Below, piece after piece: positions 25,406-34,111 of a stretch of DNA of 64,000 bases. The translations under genes were made by a program, and so were the position numbers. The DNA is from Mesorhizobium sp. WSM3626 (GTDB lineage Bacteria; Pseudomonadota; Alphaproteobacteria; Rhizobiales; Rhizobiaceae). A model generated the notes under the pieces. The model was not told where the DNA came from and searched no databases. It was given only the letters and a program-made list of their open reading frames with translations. The stretch lies in the NCBI RefSeq assembly GCF_000513935.1, contig NZ_AZUY01000022.1, positions 21,627 to 85,626 of the forward strand, in the 5' to 3' direction. Within the stretch, counting starts at the first letter, position 1. Each line of letters starts with the position of its first letter.

Positions 25406-26824
25406 TTAATGCTCGCCGCCTCCCGGCGTGAGTTCCGACAGGAATCTGGTCAGCACGCCTGGCTTCTCATCGCGGATCTCGGCGCCGTTCCGGCGCGCGA
25501 TCGCGGCGCGCACAAGCTTGGCGCCGAGATAGCGGAACGGTTCCGGCGGCATCGTCTTGCGCCGATCGAGCCCCACCAGCCCACTGCCGCTCCAGCGATC
25601 CTTCCGTTCCAGCACAAGGCTGGCGAGAATGCGGCCGCCGATCGGGGTCTGGGCAATGCCGGTCCCGTTGTAGCCCATGCCAAAGACAATGTTGGGATGT
25701 CCGTTCAAGTGATCGAAGACGGGGACATGCTCCGGCACGCAGTCGACAGGGCCCGCCCAATCATAGTCGATCGGCACCCCTCGCAGCTCGGGGTAGACGC
25801 GGCCCAGCTCCCGAATGTTGTCGCGTCCACGTTCTGGGCTGCGGTTGAAGCTTTGGCCGAATTTGCCGGCATAGGCGATGTTGCCGCTGCCGCGACCGAA
25901 GACCACGCGGCCCTTCGGGGTGCGCTGGTAGTAGAGGACCTGGCGCTGCGAGTCGCAGATGGAAGCTCCGTCACGCCAGCGGATCCGGTCGAGCAAGTCA
26001 GGGATTTCCGCAGTCGCGACCACCTGGCTTGCGACCACGTAAAGATGCCGTCGAAGTTCGGGCAGCGCCGACAACCACGCATTGGCCGCCAGCACGACCT
26101 TCTCGGCACGCACTTCACCCTGCGCGGTCTGGACCTGGCAGGTCCTGCCCGGCAGGATTTCGGTGACGGGACTGCGCTCATGGACGACCACGCCGCGATC
26201 GATCGCCAGGTCGCGCAGGCCGGTGGCCAGCTTGGCTGGATGGACGGTCCCGGCGTTCGGCTCGACAACGCCGGCATAGGATGCGGAAGACCCGGTCCGC
26301 TGCTTGATCTCCTCGCCGGTCAGCTGCCGGAAGCGATTGGCCCCGGCCGCCTCGGTCATCGCGACAGCGCGGTTCCAAGCCCCCTCTTGGGCGGAGGAAC
26401 TGGCCGTCCATAGCCAGCCGTCGAGACGAAGATCCATATCGATCGTGCCGTCGCGCTGAAGTTTCTCCAACTCGGCGATGGCATCGACGCTATGGGCGCA
26501 AAGCTCACGCCCCTCCTCCTCGCCGACAACGGCGCTGATCTGGTCGAGCTCGGCGAACCAGGAATGCACCTGTCCGCCATTGCGCCCTGAAGCGCCGGAG
26601 CCGCACTGATCCGCCTCAACCACCATGATACGGGTTTCGGGAGCTAGATCGCGGATTCGCAACGCCGTCCACAGCCCGGTATAGCCGCCACCGACGATCA
26701 CCACGTCGGCCCGCTCGCCGCCGACCAAGGGTTGCGTCGCCGGGGCAGCGGCAATGTCCTGCAGCCAGAACGACCGATCGGCTGGCGCCGCGACGGCCGG
26801 CTGTCTCATCCGTAAAATGGCCAT
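25406..26824 (-). CDS. FAD-dependent amine oxidoreductase (DAO family)
   Basis: 472 residues. The dinucleotide-binding motif is VVIVGGGYTGLWTALRI near residues 40-56, followed by E at VVEADQCGSGASGRNGG. The C-terminal FAD contact GMGYNGTGIAQTPIGG is near 400. This layout is that of D-amino acid oxidase/gamma-glutamylputrescine oxidase proteins, which oxidise secondary amines. It is the last gene of the frl operon, starting 1 base after the frlD stop with GAGG in front. Oxidation of a fructosyl amine or the freed amine is inferred from context. No covalent-flavin Cys is obvious. Confidence 0.8.
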   Translation of the reverse strand: MAILRMRQPAVAAPADRSFWLQDIAAAPATQPLVGGERADVVIVGGGYTGLWTALRIRDLAPETRIMVVEADQCGSGASGRNGGQVHSWFAELDQISAVVGEEEGRELCAHSVDAIAELEKLQRDGTIDMDLRLDGWLWTASSSAQEGAWNRAVAMTEAAGANRFRQLTGEEIKQRTGSSASYAGVVEPNAGTVHPAKLATGLRDLAIDRGVVVHERSPVTEILPGRTCQVQTAQGEVRAEKVVLAANAWLSALPELRRHLYVVASQVVATAEIPDLLDRIRWRDGASICDSQRQVLYYQRTPKGRVVFGRGSGNIAYAGKFGQSFNRSPERGRDNIRELGRVYPELRGVPIDYDWAGPVDCVPEHVPVFDHLNGHPNIVFGMGYNGTGIAQTPIGGRILASLVLERKDRWSGSGLVGLDRRKTMPPEPFRYLGAKLVRAAIARRNGAEIRDEKPGVLTRFLSELTPGGGEH

Positions 26825-26825
26825 G

Positions 26826-27692
26826 TCAGACCCTCGTCTCGCGATTGATCACGTCGGCATATTTCAGCGGCAGCCAGTCTGGGATCGGGCGCGGCTCCTG
26901 CGGGAAGCCGCCGAGATGCGTGCAGGTCCTGCTGGCATAGAAAGAAGCTTTTCGCATGGCTCCATCGGCGTCGAGACCCGCGAAACAGAACGCGGTGATG
27001 AAGGTGGCGATAAAGCTGTCTCCCGCCCCACACGTGTCGACCACGGCGGTCGGCGACGCCTCGGCGTGGCGAACGCCTTGGCTGTCGCAGAAATAGGCGC
27101 CCCGGCTGCCGCAGGTAAGCACGACCTGGCGCGCACCAGCCGACCGCAGCGCGGCCATGACGGGCTCGACCGGCACGCTCGGCTCGTCTGGACCGGAGGC
27201 GAAGACGAGAGGCACGCCCTGCAGCGGCAAGGCCAGATGCGCGGTCGAGACGTCGACACTGAACGGCACATGCTCGCGAACCAGGCGGCGCACGAGATCT
27301 TTGTTGGCGTTGGTGCCCAGATGCACCCAGTCGGCTTTCGATACGACCCCCCAGTTGTGCGGCGCGGGCATGTAGTTCTCGCCGACGCCGAAGGATTCGA
27401 ACAGGAAAGTACGGTCGCCCGACTGGTCGCGCAGCAGGGTCACCGCCGTATCGCCGGGGATCATCTCGACGTCGTCGCGGAACAGCCCGGCGGTCTCGAC
27501 CTCGCGGAGCGTTATCTCGCCTTCCGGATCATCGCCCACGGCGCCGAAATAGCGCACACTCCAGCCATTGCGTCGCCATTGAACGGCAACGTTGAGGGCG
27601 TTCCCGCCCACGGTCAGGAGGTCCTTGTTGAGATAGACGTCGAGGCAGTTGTCACCGACAGCGACCAGGTTGGGCGATGCTCTTCCGGTCAT
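26826..27692 (-). CDS. frlD: Fructoselysine 6-kinase-like PfkB kinase
   Basis: 288 residues from ATG 27692, which overlaps the frlC stop (ATGA). PfkB/ribokinase signatures are present: an N-terminal GGNALNVAVQWRRNG near 29-43 and the C-terminal DTCGAGDSFIATF near 235, whose Asp is the catalytic base. FrlD phosphorylates fructosyl amino acids at C6 before the deglycase splits them. The assignment rests on the operon, which has the frlB-O-N-M-D order of Bacillus subtilis. A different sugar kinase role cannot be ruled out from sequence alone. Confidence 0.8.
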   Translation of the reverse strand: MTGRASPNLVAVGDNCLDVYLNKDLLTVGGNALNVAVQWRRNGWSVRYFGAVGDDPEGEITLREVETAGLFRDDVEMIPGDTAVTLLRDQSGDRTFLFESFGVGENYMPAPHNWGVVSKADWVHLGTNANKDLVRRLVREHVPFSVDVSTAHLALPLQGVPLVFASGPDEPSVPVEPVMAALRSAGARQVVLTCGSRGAYFCDSQGVRHAEASPTAVVDTCGAGDSFIATFITAFCFAGLDADGAMRKASFYASRTCTHLGGFPQEPRPIPDWLPLKYADVINRETRV

Positions 27693-28528
27693 GCTGCTGT
27701 CGACGCCCACGTCATGTGGGGCTCAATGGCCTTGAGATTGCGGTTCCATGCCGCAACCGGGTCGAGCGCGTAGGAGCCGTTTCCGAACGGCTCGAAGGTC
27801 ATTTTTCCCCGATAACCCGACGCTGCGAGCTCGTCGAGATACTGGCCGATCGGAAGCTTCCCATCACCCCAGACAAGGTGTCCCGCGGGGAGCCCGTCGA
27901 CAATCTGGACATGTGCCAGGCGCGGCCCGAACAGCCTGACATAATCGGCCACGGTGTCGCCGGCCGTGGCCATGCCGACCGTGTCCAGGACCACGTCTAT
28001 GGTGTCGGCGCCGATCTGGTCGAGCATTCGGCACAGGCCCGACGCATTGGTGACGACGTTGGTTTCGACGCGGTGCAGCGGCTCGAGCAGGCAGCGCACG
28101 CCGACCGAGGCCGTATAGGCGGCGATCTCTGCAAGCGACTGGGCTGAGCGCGCCCATGCGTCTTGGGGCGGGTCGTGTTCGTATCCACGCCCGGACGTCA
28201 GGAACAGATATTTGGCGCCCAGTTCAGCGCATATGTCGGCCGCGCGGCAGAACCGCCTGACACTGTCGCGGCGGTATGCGCCGGCGCCCGACGCGATGTT
28301 GATCGGATAGATCACCTGCTCGGGCGTGAAGCCGTTGCGCGCAACAATGTCCCGAACCGATCGAACTTGCGCGTCGGTCGCATGAAACAGGTCGAGATGC
28401 GGTGCGATGACCCAAAGCTCGATCTCCTTGAAGCCGAAGCCGCGAAGGATCTCGGCAACGTGTTCGAACGCGTAATGCTGGAAGGCGAAGTTGGCCCCAA
28501 TCAGTTGGTCGACCTTGATCTGCGGCAT
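27689..28528 (-). CDS. frlC: FrlC-like sugar epimerase (TIM barrel)
   Basis: 279 residues of the AP-endonuclease-2 type TIM barrel (sugar phosphate isomerase/epimerase). Metal-ligand positions fit: Glu in CLLEPLHRVETN near 150, Asp in VVLDTVGMA near 180, His in LAHVQIVDG near 208, and Glu in MTFEPFGNGSY near 255. FrlC in E. coli interconverts psicoselysine and fructoselysine, which would widen the substrate range. It lies between the permease gene and frlD with ATGA coupling to frlD. Confidence 0.8.
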   Translation of the reverse strand: MPQIKVDQLIGANFAFQHYAFEHVAEILRGFGFKEIELWVIAPHLDLFHATDAQVRSVRDIVARNGFTPEQVIYPINIASGAGAYRRDSVRRFCRAADICAELGAKYLFLTSGRGYEHDPPQDAWARSAQSLAEIAAYTASVGVRCLLEPLHRVETNVVTNASGLCRMLDQIGADTIDVVLDTVGMATAGDTVADYVRLFGPRLAHVQIVDGLPAGHLVWGDGKLPIGQYLDELAASGYRGKMTFEPFGNGSYALDPVAAWNRNLKAIEPHMTWASTAA

Positions 28529-28547
28529 GGATGTCTTTCCCGGTGAT

Positions 28548-29408
28548 TTATTTGCCGATGCCTTCGGAGAGGCCGCGGATGAAATACCGCTGTGCGGCGA
28601 AGAACAGCAGGACGATCGGCAGGGCCGAGATCGTCATCGCCGCGAAGACGACGCCGTAATTTGTGCCGTTCTTGGACATCAGCGAGGTGAGGCCGACGGG
28701 CAGCGTCTGCACCGCCGATCCGTTGGTGAAGACCATCGCGAACAAATATTCGTTCCAGGCGAATAGAACGTGGAGGATGATGCAGGAGATGATGATCGGC
28801 TGGCACAGCGGCAGGATGATGCGCCAGAAGATCTGCCCCTCGCTGGCGCCGTCGATGCGGGCCGCCTCGTCGAGATCCTTCGGCAGCCCAAGCATGTAGG
28901 CGCGGATCAGGAAGGTGCTGAACGGGATCCGGAACGCCGTGTAGAGGATGATCAGCGCCCAGTAGGTGTTGTAGAGGCCGATGGCCTGCAGCATCCGCAC
29001 CAGGGGAATGAGCGCCACGGTCGGGCTGAGCATGAGGCCGCCAAGGACAAGGCCGACGATAAGCGGCTTGCCGGGCATTGGCGTTCGCGTCAATCCATAG
29101 GCGGTCCAGGCGCTGATGAGCACCGTGCAGATCGCCGAAGCGACGGTCACCAGCAGGCTCGATACCAGATAGTCGCGGACGCCTCGGTTCCAGGCCTGCA
29201 CATAGTTGCCCCAGGTCCACCGCGACGGCAGCGCGAACGGGTCACCGAAGATCTGCCCATTGTCCTTGAAGCCGTTGAGCGCCATCCAGAGCAGCGGATA
29301 AAGGACGACGATGCCGAGACAGATCAGGAACGAGTACAGAAAGGCCCTTGCAAGAGCGCCCCCGAAGGTCGGTCGCGGGGTACGTCCGTTGGCCGTCATC
29401 ACCGTCAC
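28548..29408 (-). CDS. frlM: Sugar ABC permease, FrlM-like
   Basis: 286 residues, six membrane helices. The CUT1 permease motif EAARIDGASEGQIFWRIILP lies near residue 190. GTG 29408 overlaps the stop of the preceding permease (GTGA) and has GGAGG 8 bases upstream; ATG 29399 is an alternative. It forms a heterodimer with the 29405-30364 permease. The ABC unit has no ATP-binding gene in the operon. Confidence 0.85.
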   Translation of the reverse strand: MTVMTANGRTPRPTFGGALARAFLYSFLICLGIVVLYPLLWMALNGFKDNGQIFGDPFALPSRWTWGNYVQAWNRGVRDYLVSSLLVTVASAICTVLISAWTAYGLTRTPMPGKPLIVGLVLGGLMLSPTVALIPLVRMLQAIGLYNTYWALIILYTAFRIPFSTFLIRAYMLGLPKDLDEAARIDGASEGQIFWRIILPLCQPIIISCIILHVLFAWNEYLFAMVFTNGSAVQTLPVGLTSLMSKNGTNYGVVFAAMTISALPIVLLFFAAQRYFIRGLSEGIGK

Positions 29409-30364
29409 AGCTCGACCCTCCGGCGCCTGGTGTACCAAAGCTGGGCCGCTCCGGTGATCATGGTCACGACGAAGATCACGGCGGCGATCGCGGCGCCGTA
29501 GCCGAAATTGTTCTGTATGAATCCCTGCTGGTAAAGCCATGTGCCAAGCACCTGGCTGCGGTTGTTGGGGCCGCCGGCGGTCATGACCATAACCTCGTTG
29601 AACACCTGGAACGCGCCGGTGATCGTGACGATGATCATCAGGCCAGTCATCTCGCGGGTCAGAGGCAGCGTCACACTGCACAGTCTGCGCAGCGGACCGG
29701 CTCCGTCCATGACGGCGGCATCGTAGAGATCGCGCGGAATTTTCTGGATGGCGATCGCAAACAGGAGCGTCGAATAGCCAAAGCCCTGCCATTGGCTCAT
29801 CGCGATGATCGCGTAGATCGCCGTATCCTCGTTGCCGAGCCAGGGCTGGATGAGCTGTTCCAGACCAATGCGCCTGAGGCCGGCACTCAAGAGGCCGATA
29901 TCCGGCTGGTAGATGAAATAGAACAACAGGCCGGTCACAGTGATCGAGATCGCGGAAGGAATAAAATAAATCGCCCGCCAGAAGCGCCTTTGCCGCTCGC
30001 TGCCCAGCCCCTCGATCAGCGCCGCCAGGACGAAGGCGCCACCGACCTGGAAGATAATGGAGATCAAGGCGTAGAGCGTGTTGTTCCACAACGCCACCCA
30101 GACGACCGGATCATGCAGCAGCCGCTCATAATTGGCGAGGCCGATATTCGTGGTCTCGCCGGTAAAGATATCCTCGTCGGTGGTGCTGACGATAAAGTTG
30201 TCGACGATCGGGTAGTACACGAACCAGCCGACCAGGATCACGGCAACTGCGACCCAGCGGAGCGAGCTCCAGTGGCGGAACCGGCGGCCGGCTTTCGCCG
30301 CCGGCTCGCCCGCGGCGTTGCTCAAGCCAGCGTCTTCCATTCTGGCCAGGCCGGAGTTCGCCAT
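29405..30364 (-). CDS. frlN: Sugar ABC permease, FrlN-like
   Basis: 319 residues. A cytoplasmic N-terminal 45 residues is followed by six membrane helices. The EAA-like loop (DLYDAAVMDGAGPLRRLCSV) near residue 220 contacts the ATPase. It starts 4 bases after the binding-protein stop and overlaps the next permease. It imports the Amadori compound captured by the 30369-31691 binding protein. Confidence 0.85.
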   Translation of the reverse strand: MANSGLARMEDAGLSNAAGEPAAKAGRRFRHWSSLRWVAVAVILVGWFVYYPIVDNFIVSTTDEDIFTGETTNIGLANYERLLHDPVVWVALWNNTLYALISIIFQVGGAFVLAALIEGLGSERQRRFWRAIYFIPSAISITVTGLLFYFIYQPDIGLLSAGLRRIGLEQLIQPWLGNEDTAIYAIIAMSQWQGFGYSTLLFAIAIQKIPRDLYDAAVMDGAGPLRRLCSVTLPLTREMTGLMIIVTITGAFQVFNEVMVMTAGGPNNRSQVLGTWLYQQGFIQNNFGYGAAIAAVIFVVTMITGAAQLWYTRRRRVEL

Positions 30365-30368
30365 AGGC

Positions 30369-31691
30369 CTATTTCGACGCCGCGGCAGCCTGCTTGACCT
30401 GCTCCATTACCTGCTCAGGCGTCATGGAGCCGCCGGTGAGGGCCTGCAGGCTGGACAGCCAAGCGGAGGCCACGCGCGGCGGGTTCACCGTGTCCAGCCA
30501 TGGCATCAGGTAGGAAGCGGAGGCGATCTCCTTGAGGCCGGCCACGACGGAAGGGTTCATGTTGGCTTCCGAAGCCCCGCCGATGGTCGCGCTGGGCTGC
30601 CCATAGGGTGGAGCTGAGAGCACCTGGCCATTCTGCTTGGACGTAACGAATTTCATGAAGTCGATCGCCAGCGGGATGTTTTTGGAGGCGGAACTAATCA
30701 TGTAGCCTTCCGGCGCGCCTTCGATCGCTTTCGCGTCGCCCTTTGCGCCGTTTGGCACAGGCAGGGTGAAGAAGCCCAGATCGGATACTTTCAAAGCGGA
30801 ATCCGCCGACGCGCTCTGATCGAACTCGATGATCTCCTGGTAGTACATGGCCGATTTTGTGTTGCTGAAGGTCTGGATAGCCGACGAATAGGATGTGCCG
30901 TTCACGGAAGCGCCGCCATCCGTGCAACTGTCGATGAGCTGCTTGTATTGGGTGAGTGCGGCGACATAGCCCGGGTCGCTGTATTCCGCCGTACGCGGGT
31001 CGAAATCTTTCTCGAGAGCCGCCTGCGGGATGTCGTAGGCGAGCAGCTGGCCCACATAGTGGATTGCCGGCCAGGATTCCTTGTTGCCGAAAGAGATCGG
31101 CGTCACGCCCGATTTCCGAACCGTCTCGCACGACGACAGGAGTTCTTCGAAGGTCTTGGGCGCGCTTAGGCCGAGCTTTGAGAACGCCTGCTTGTTGTAG
31201 CCCATGAACTTCGCGTCGAGGTAGAGCGGAACGCCGTAATATTTGCCGTTGTACATGAAGGCCTGAACCGCCGCTGGTGTCAGCGTCTTGCCCCACTCGG
31301 TGTCTGGTCCAATGACCGGGGTCAGGTCGACGGCGCGATGGCCTCGCACGAAGTTTCCACCCCAACTGCCGGTCCAGGAAAAGTAGATGTCCGGCAGCGA
31401 GTTCGACGCGACCAGTGTTTTGGTCTTGTCCTTGACGCTGTCGTCACTTTCCTGGATGAGTTCGACTTTCACGCCGGGATGAAGCTTCTCGTATTCCTGG
31501 GCGAGGCCGACGAAGTAGGGCGCCAACTGCTGGGCGCCGAACTTCGTCAGGACCGACAGCGTTCCCTGATAGTCGACCTTCGCGTTCGGATCGGCCTGGA
31601 CCGCCTCGGCACCAATACCTTGTCCCATTGTCAGACCCAGTGCCGATGCTGCGGCAAGCGCGGCCATCCCAGCTTGTGTCGAATATTTCAT
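30369..31691 (-). CDS. frlO: Extracellular sugar-binding protein, FrlO-like
   Basis: 440 residues. A signal peptide is visible: MKYSTQAGMAALAAASALGLTM, with likely cleavage after about residue 33. The rest is a family 1 solute-binding protein, with YKQLIDSC, a hinge region and PAIHYVGQLLAYD. It delivers the substrate to the two permeases. In B. subtilis the FrlO protein binds fructosyl amino acids; here that is inferred from the operon order. A 37-base gap separates it from frlB. Confidence 0.85.
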   Translation of the reverse strand: MKYSTQAGMAALAAASALGLTMGQGIGAEAVQADPNAKVDYQGTLSVLTKFGAQQLAPYFVGLAQEYEKLHPGVKVELIQESDDSVKDKTKTLVASNSLPDIYFSWTGSWGGNFVRGHRAVDLTPVIGPDTEWGKTLTPAAVQAFMYNGKYYGVPLYLDAKFMGYNKQAFSKLGLSAPKTFEELLSSCETVRKSGVTPISFGNKESWPAIHYVGQLLAYDIPQAALEKDFDPRTAEYSDPGYVAALTQYKQLIDSCTDGGASVNGTSYSSAIQTFSNTKSAMYYQEIIEFDQSASADSALKVSDLGFFTLPVPNGAKGDAKAIEGAPEGYMISSASKNIPLAIDFMKFVTSKQNGQVLSAPPYGQPSATIGGASEANMNPSVVAGLKEIASASYLMPWLDTVNPPRVASAWLSSLQALTGGSMTPEQVMEQVKQAAAASK

Positions 31692-31728
31692 GATCAGTTC
31701 CCTTCTTCGTTTTTATGAGGTGAGGTGA

Positions 31729-32742
31729 TCAGTATTCGACGCGCTTGTAGTAGCGGCGCGTCGTCAGCGGGTGATTGCGCAATGCTTCCAGATGCGCGCT
31801 CACGCGTTCCAGCAACGTCGCAAGCACGATCGGCGAGATCAGTTTGCGGACAGCAGGCGAGATGCCGGGCAGCTCGACCGATGCGGCATCCAGAACGTGC
31901 ACCTTGTCGGTGTATCGCTTGATGAAATTTTCGACGCGATCACCCAGCGGACGGCTGGCATCTTCGCCCTTGAAGAGGAATACACTCACGCCCGGTTCGA
32001 CCAGCTCCAGCGTGCCATGAAAAAAGTCGGCGGCGTGGACCGGCCTGGTCCTGATCCACTGCATCTCCTCCAGAATGCACATGCCGTAATAGTAGGCTTG
32101 CGGCCAGACGGAGCCGGCACCGGTAAAGATGTGATAGGTTTCGTTCTTGATCGTGTCGGCCAGTTTCGCCGCGCTGTCTTCGTAGGCGACCTTTGCCTCA
32201 ACCAACAGTTCCGGCAGTCTCTTGAGCTCGGCAATCGTGGCGTCGAAGTCCTCGTATTCGCCGCGCTCGGCCAGCAATGCCAGCACGATCAGCAGCGACT
32301 GCAGATAGAAGGACTCCGAAGAGGTGTCGTCCTCCGCGAAGTTCGTGAAAGTGAAATCGGCTTCCCTGGCAAGCGGCGTGTCGGAATGGCCGGTGAGCGA
32401 GAGCGTGCGCACGCCTTTCTGCTTCAGGAAGGAAAGCAGCTGCACGCTTTCCCTAGTCGTGCCCGACAGCGAGGGGATGACCACGAGCGACTTCCGGTCC
32501 AGCCCGGCAGGTGGGTCAAGCACGACCTGGGCCGGATATTCCCCCCGCACCGGGAAGCTCGTACGGCGCTCGGCCAGCTCGATCGCGGGAAGGGTCAGAA
32601 GCTGCACGCCACCGGTCCCCATGAAATAGAGCCGCTCGACGCCCTCGGCGAGCTGTCGGCGTATCAACGCCCTCGCCTTCTCGGCAAAGGAGACGGCTCC
32701 ACTCTGGATCTTGATGAAGCGGTCTTTGTCAAAGTTGAGCAT
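31729..32742 (-). CDS. frlB: Fructosyl-amino-acid 6-phosphate deglycase (SIS)
   Basis: 337 residues from ATG 32742, with GAGGAAG 7 bases upstream; an in-frame start at 32793 lacks family similarity. It has two SIS domains, the first with YFMGTGGVQLL near 43 and VVIPSLSGTTRESVQLL near 88, the second with YHIFTGAGSVWPQAYYYG near 185. A catalytic Glu is likely in EEMQWIRTRPVHAADFFHG near 215. FrlB splits fructosyl-amino-acid 6-phosphate to glucose 6-phosphate and the free amino acid. It is the first gene of the operon. Confidence 0.85.
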   Translation of the reverse strand: MLNFDKDRFIKIQSGAVSFAEKARALIRRQLAEGVERLYFMGTGGVQLLTLPAIELAERRTSFPVRGEYPAQVVLDPPAGLDRKSLVVIPSLSGTTRESVQLLSFLKQKGVRTLSLTGHSDTPLAREADFTFTNFAEDDTSSESFYLQSLLIVLALLAERGEYEDFDATIAELKRLPELLVEAKVAYEDSAAKLADTIKNETYHIFTGAGSVWPQAYYYGMCILEEMQWIRTRPVHAADFFHGTLELVEPGVSVFLFKGEDASRPLGDRVENFIKRYTDKVHVLDAASVELPGISPAVRKLISPIVLATLLERVSAHLEALRNHPLTTRRYYKRVEY

Positions 32743-32830
32743 GCAGGTCTTCCTCGTATTTTCTTCGGCAGTGCGTCCGCTCGTTGCAGGCACCCCGGCA
32801 GATCACCACGGCCACATCGATCCGGCTGAT

Positions 32831-32848
32831 TGTGAGATCGATCTCACA
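32831..32848. promoter_or_regulatory. 18-bp perfect palindrome before frlB
   Basis: TGTGAGATCGATCTCACA is a perfect palindrome 88 bases upstream of the frlB start and between it and its LacI-family regulator. It is the most likely operator for that regulator in control of the frl operon. Confidence 0.75.
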
Positions 32849-32927
32849 CATTTAACGCACGCATTTTGGCGATTGGCAAGTCCCCCTTGTCGGACGAATC
32901 TGCGGATGAGCCTATTTGATCGGGCGA

Positions 32928-33950
32928 TCAGCGCCCGTGCAGTTGCGAGACCGAGCCGCGAACAATGAGACGCGTCGGGAAGCGCGTGTGCCGCGGGGCC
33001 AGCTTCTTGCCGGCCAGACGATCGAGCAGCATTTTCGCGGCAAGCGGTCCTATCTCGGATGTGGGCTGCGCGACGACGGTGATCTGGGGATCGGTGAAAG
33101 TTGCGAGATTAAAATCGTCGAAACCAACCAGCGAAACGTCGTGCGGGATCGACAGCCCCATCGAGCGCAGGCCGAGCAACGCGCCTTGGGTCATCAGGCT
33201 GTCCACGGTGAACACGGCGGTCGGGCGATCGCGGCGGCTGAACAGTCGGATGGTGGCTTCGATGGCATGTTCCACAGTTGATCGCGACACACTAACCAGC
33301 CAGGGGTCCAAGGCAATGCCGTGCGAAACAAGAGAATTCTGATAGCCCGCAAAACGCTCCTGCGCGGTGAAGATGCGCGATTCGTCCCGCAACAAGCCGA
33401 TTCGCTCGTGACCATTAGCGACAAGATAATCCACGGCCTCGCGCGCGCCGCCCTCATTGTCGACGATAACACTGTCGCAGTGCACCTCCTTGACGACGCG
33501 ATCGATCAGGACGACTGGCGTGCCCTCACGGGCGAGCTGCACGATATGCTGGCTGTCCGTCGCGGAGGTGGGTGCGAGAATGAAGCCCCGGATGCTGAGC
33601 GAGCGCAGGCTCTCGAGCAGTTCCTTTTCCTGTTCGACATTCTCCTCGCTGCTGGCGATCAGGAGATTGTGGCGATGTCTGCGCAGTTCGGCCTCGATGT
33701 CATGAGCGATGCGCGCGAAGAACGGGTTCTGAATGTCGCCGGGAATGAAGCCGACGATCGGCAACTGCCCGCTGCGCAGGGCCTGCGCCACGAGGTTGGC
33801 GCGATAGCCCAGTCGCTCGGCCGCTTCCAGCACGCGCAACGCCGTCCCGTCGCCGACGTAACCATAACTGTTGAGCGCCCGCGCCGCCGTGGCGCGCGAA
33901 ACGTTGGCTGCGGCGGCAACGTCTTTCAAGGTGATCCCTTTCTGCGTCAC
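32928..33950 (-). CDS. LacI-family regulator of the frl operon
   Basis: 340 residues from GTG 33950, where the LacI helix-turn-helix begins (ITLKDVAAAANVSRATAARAL). The longer frame to 34094 adds an unlike tail. The recognition helix SRATAARAL differs from the usual TVSRVL. The periplasmic-binding-like ligand domain follows (FIPGDIQNPFFA near 63, ESLRSLSIRGFILAPTSA near 110, DSLMTQGALLGLRSMGLSIPHDVSLVGFDDF near 260). It stands just upstream of frlB and the 18-bp palindrome, so it likely represses the operon until a sugar-amine binds. Confidence 0.8.
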   Translation of the reverse strand: MTQKGITLKDVAAAANVSRATAARALNSYGYVGDGTALRVLEAAERLGYRANLVAQALRSGQLPIVGFIPGDIQNPFFARIAHDIEAELRRHRHNLLIASSEENVEQEKELLESLRSLSIRGFILAPTSATDSQHIVQLAREGTPVVLIDRVVKEVHCDSVIVDNEGGAREAVDYLVANGHERIGLLRDESRIFTAQERFAGYQNSLVSHGIALDPWLVSVSRSTVEHAIEATIRLFSRRDRPTAVFTVDSLMTQGALLGLRSMGLSIPHDVSLVGFDDFNLATFTDPQITVVAQPTSEIGPLAAKMLLDRLAGKKLAPRHTRFPTRLIVRGSVSQLHGR

Positions 33951-34111
33951 GATCCTTGTGCTCCTGAGACCTGGGCATTGGCTCAGGCCGCCCCTTCGAC
34001 GGGCTTTGAGCAGCTCTTGTGCCGCATATTGGTGCCTGGCTGCAACCGGCGCCGGACTCCGGCGTTCGGAGTTCGCGAACAGGTAAGATCGCAAGCTTTA
34101 GGAGCGCTTCC

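Noticed and set aside
28770..30397. Long plus-strand frames opposite the frl permease genes
   Set aside because: The minus strand encodes clear ABC permeases with matching starts and overlaps, and the plus frames have no recognisable domain.
31771..32829. 352-codon plus-strand frame opposite frlB
   Set aside because: Antisense of a well-supported SIS-domain gene.
32831..32848. CRP-like site reading of the frl palindrome
   Set aside because: CRP consensus has six bases between TGTGA and TCACA; here there are eight, and a LacI regulator is adjacent.
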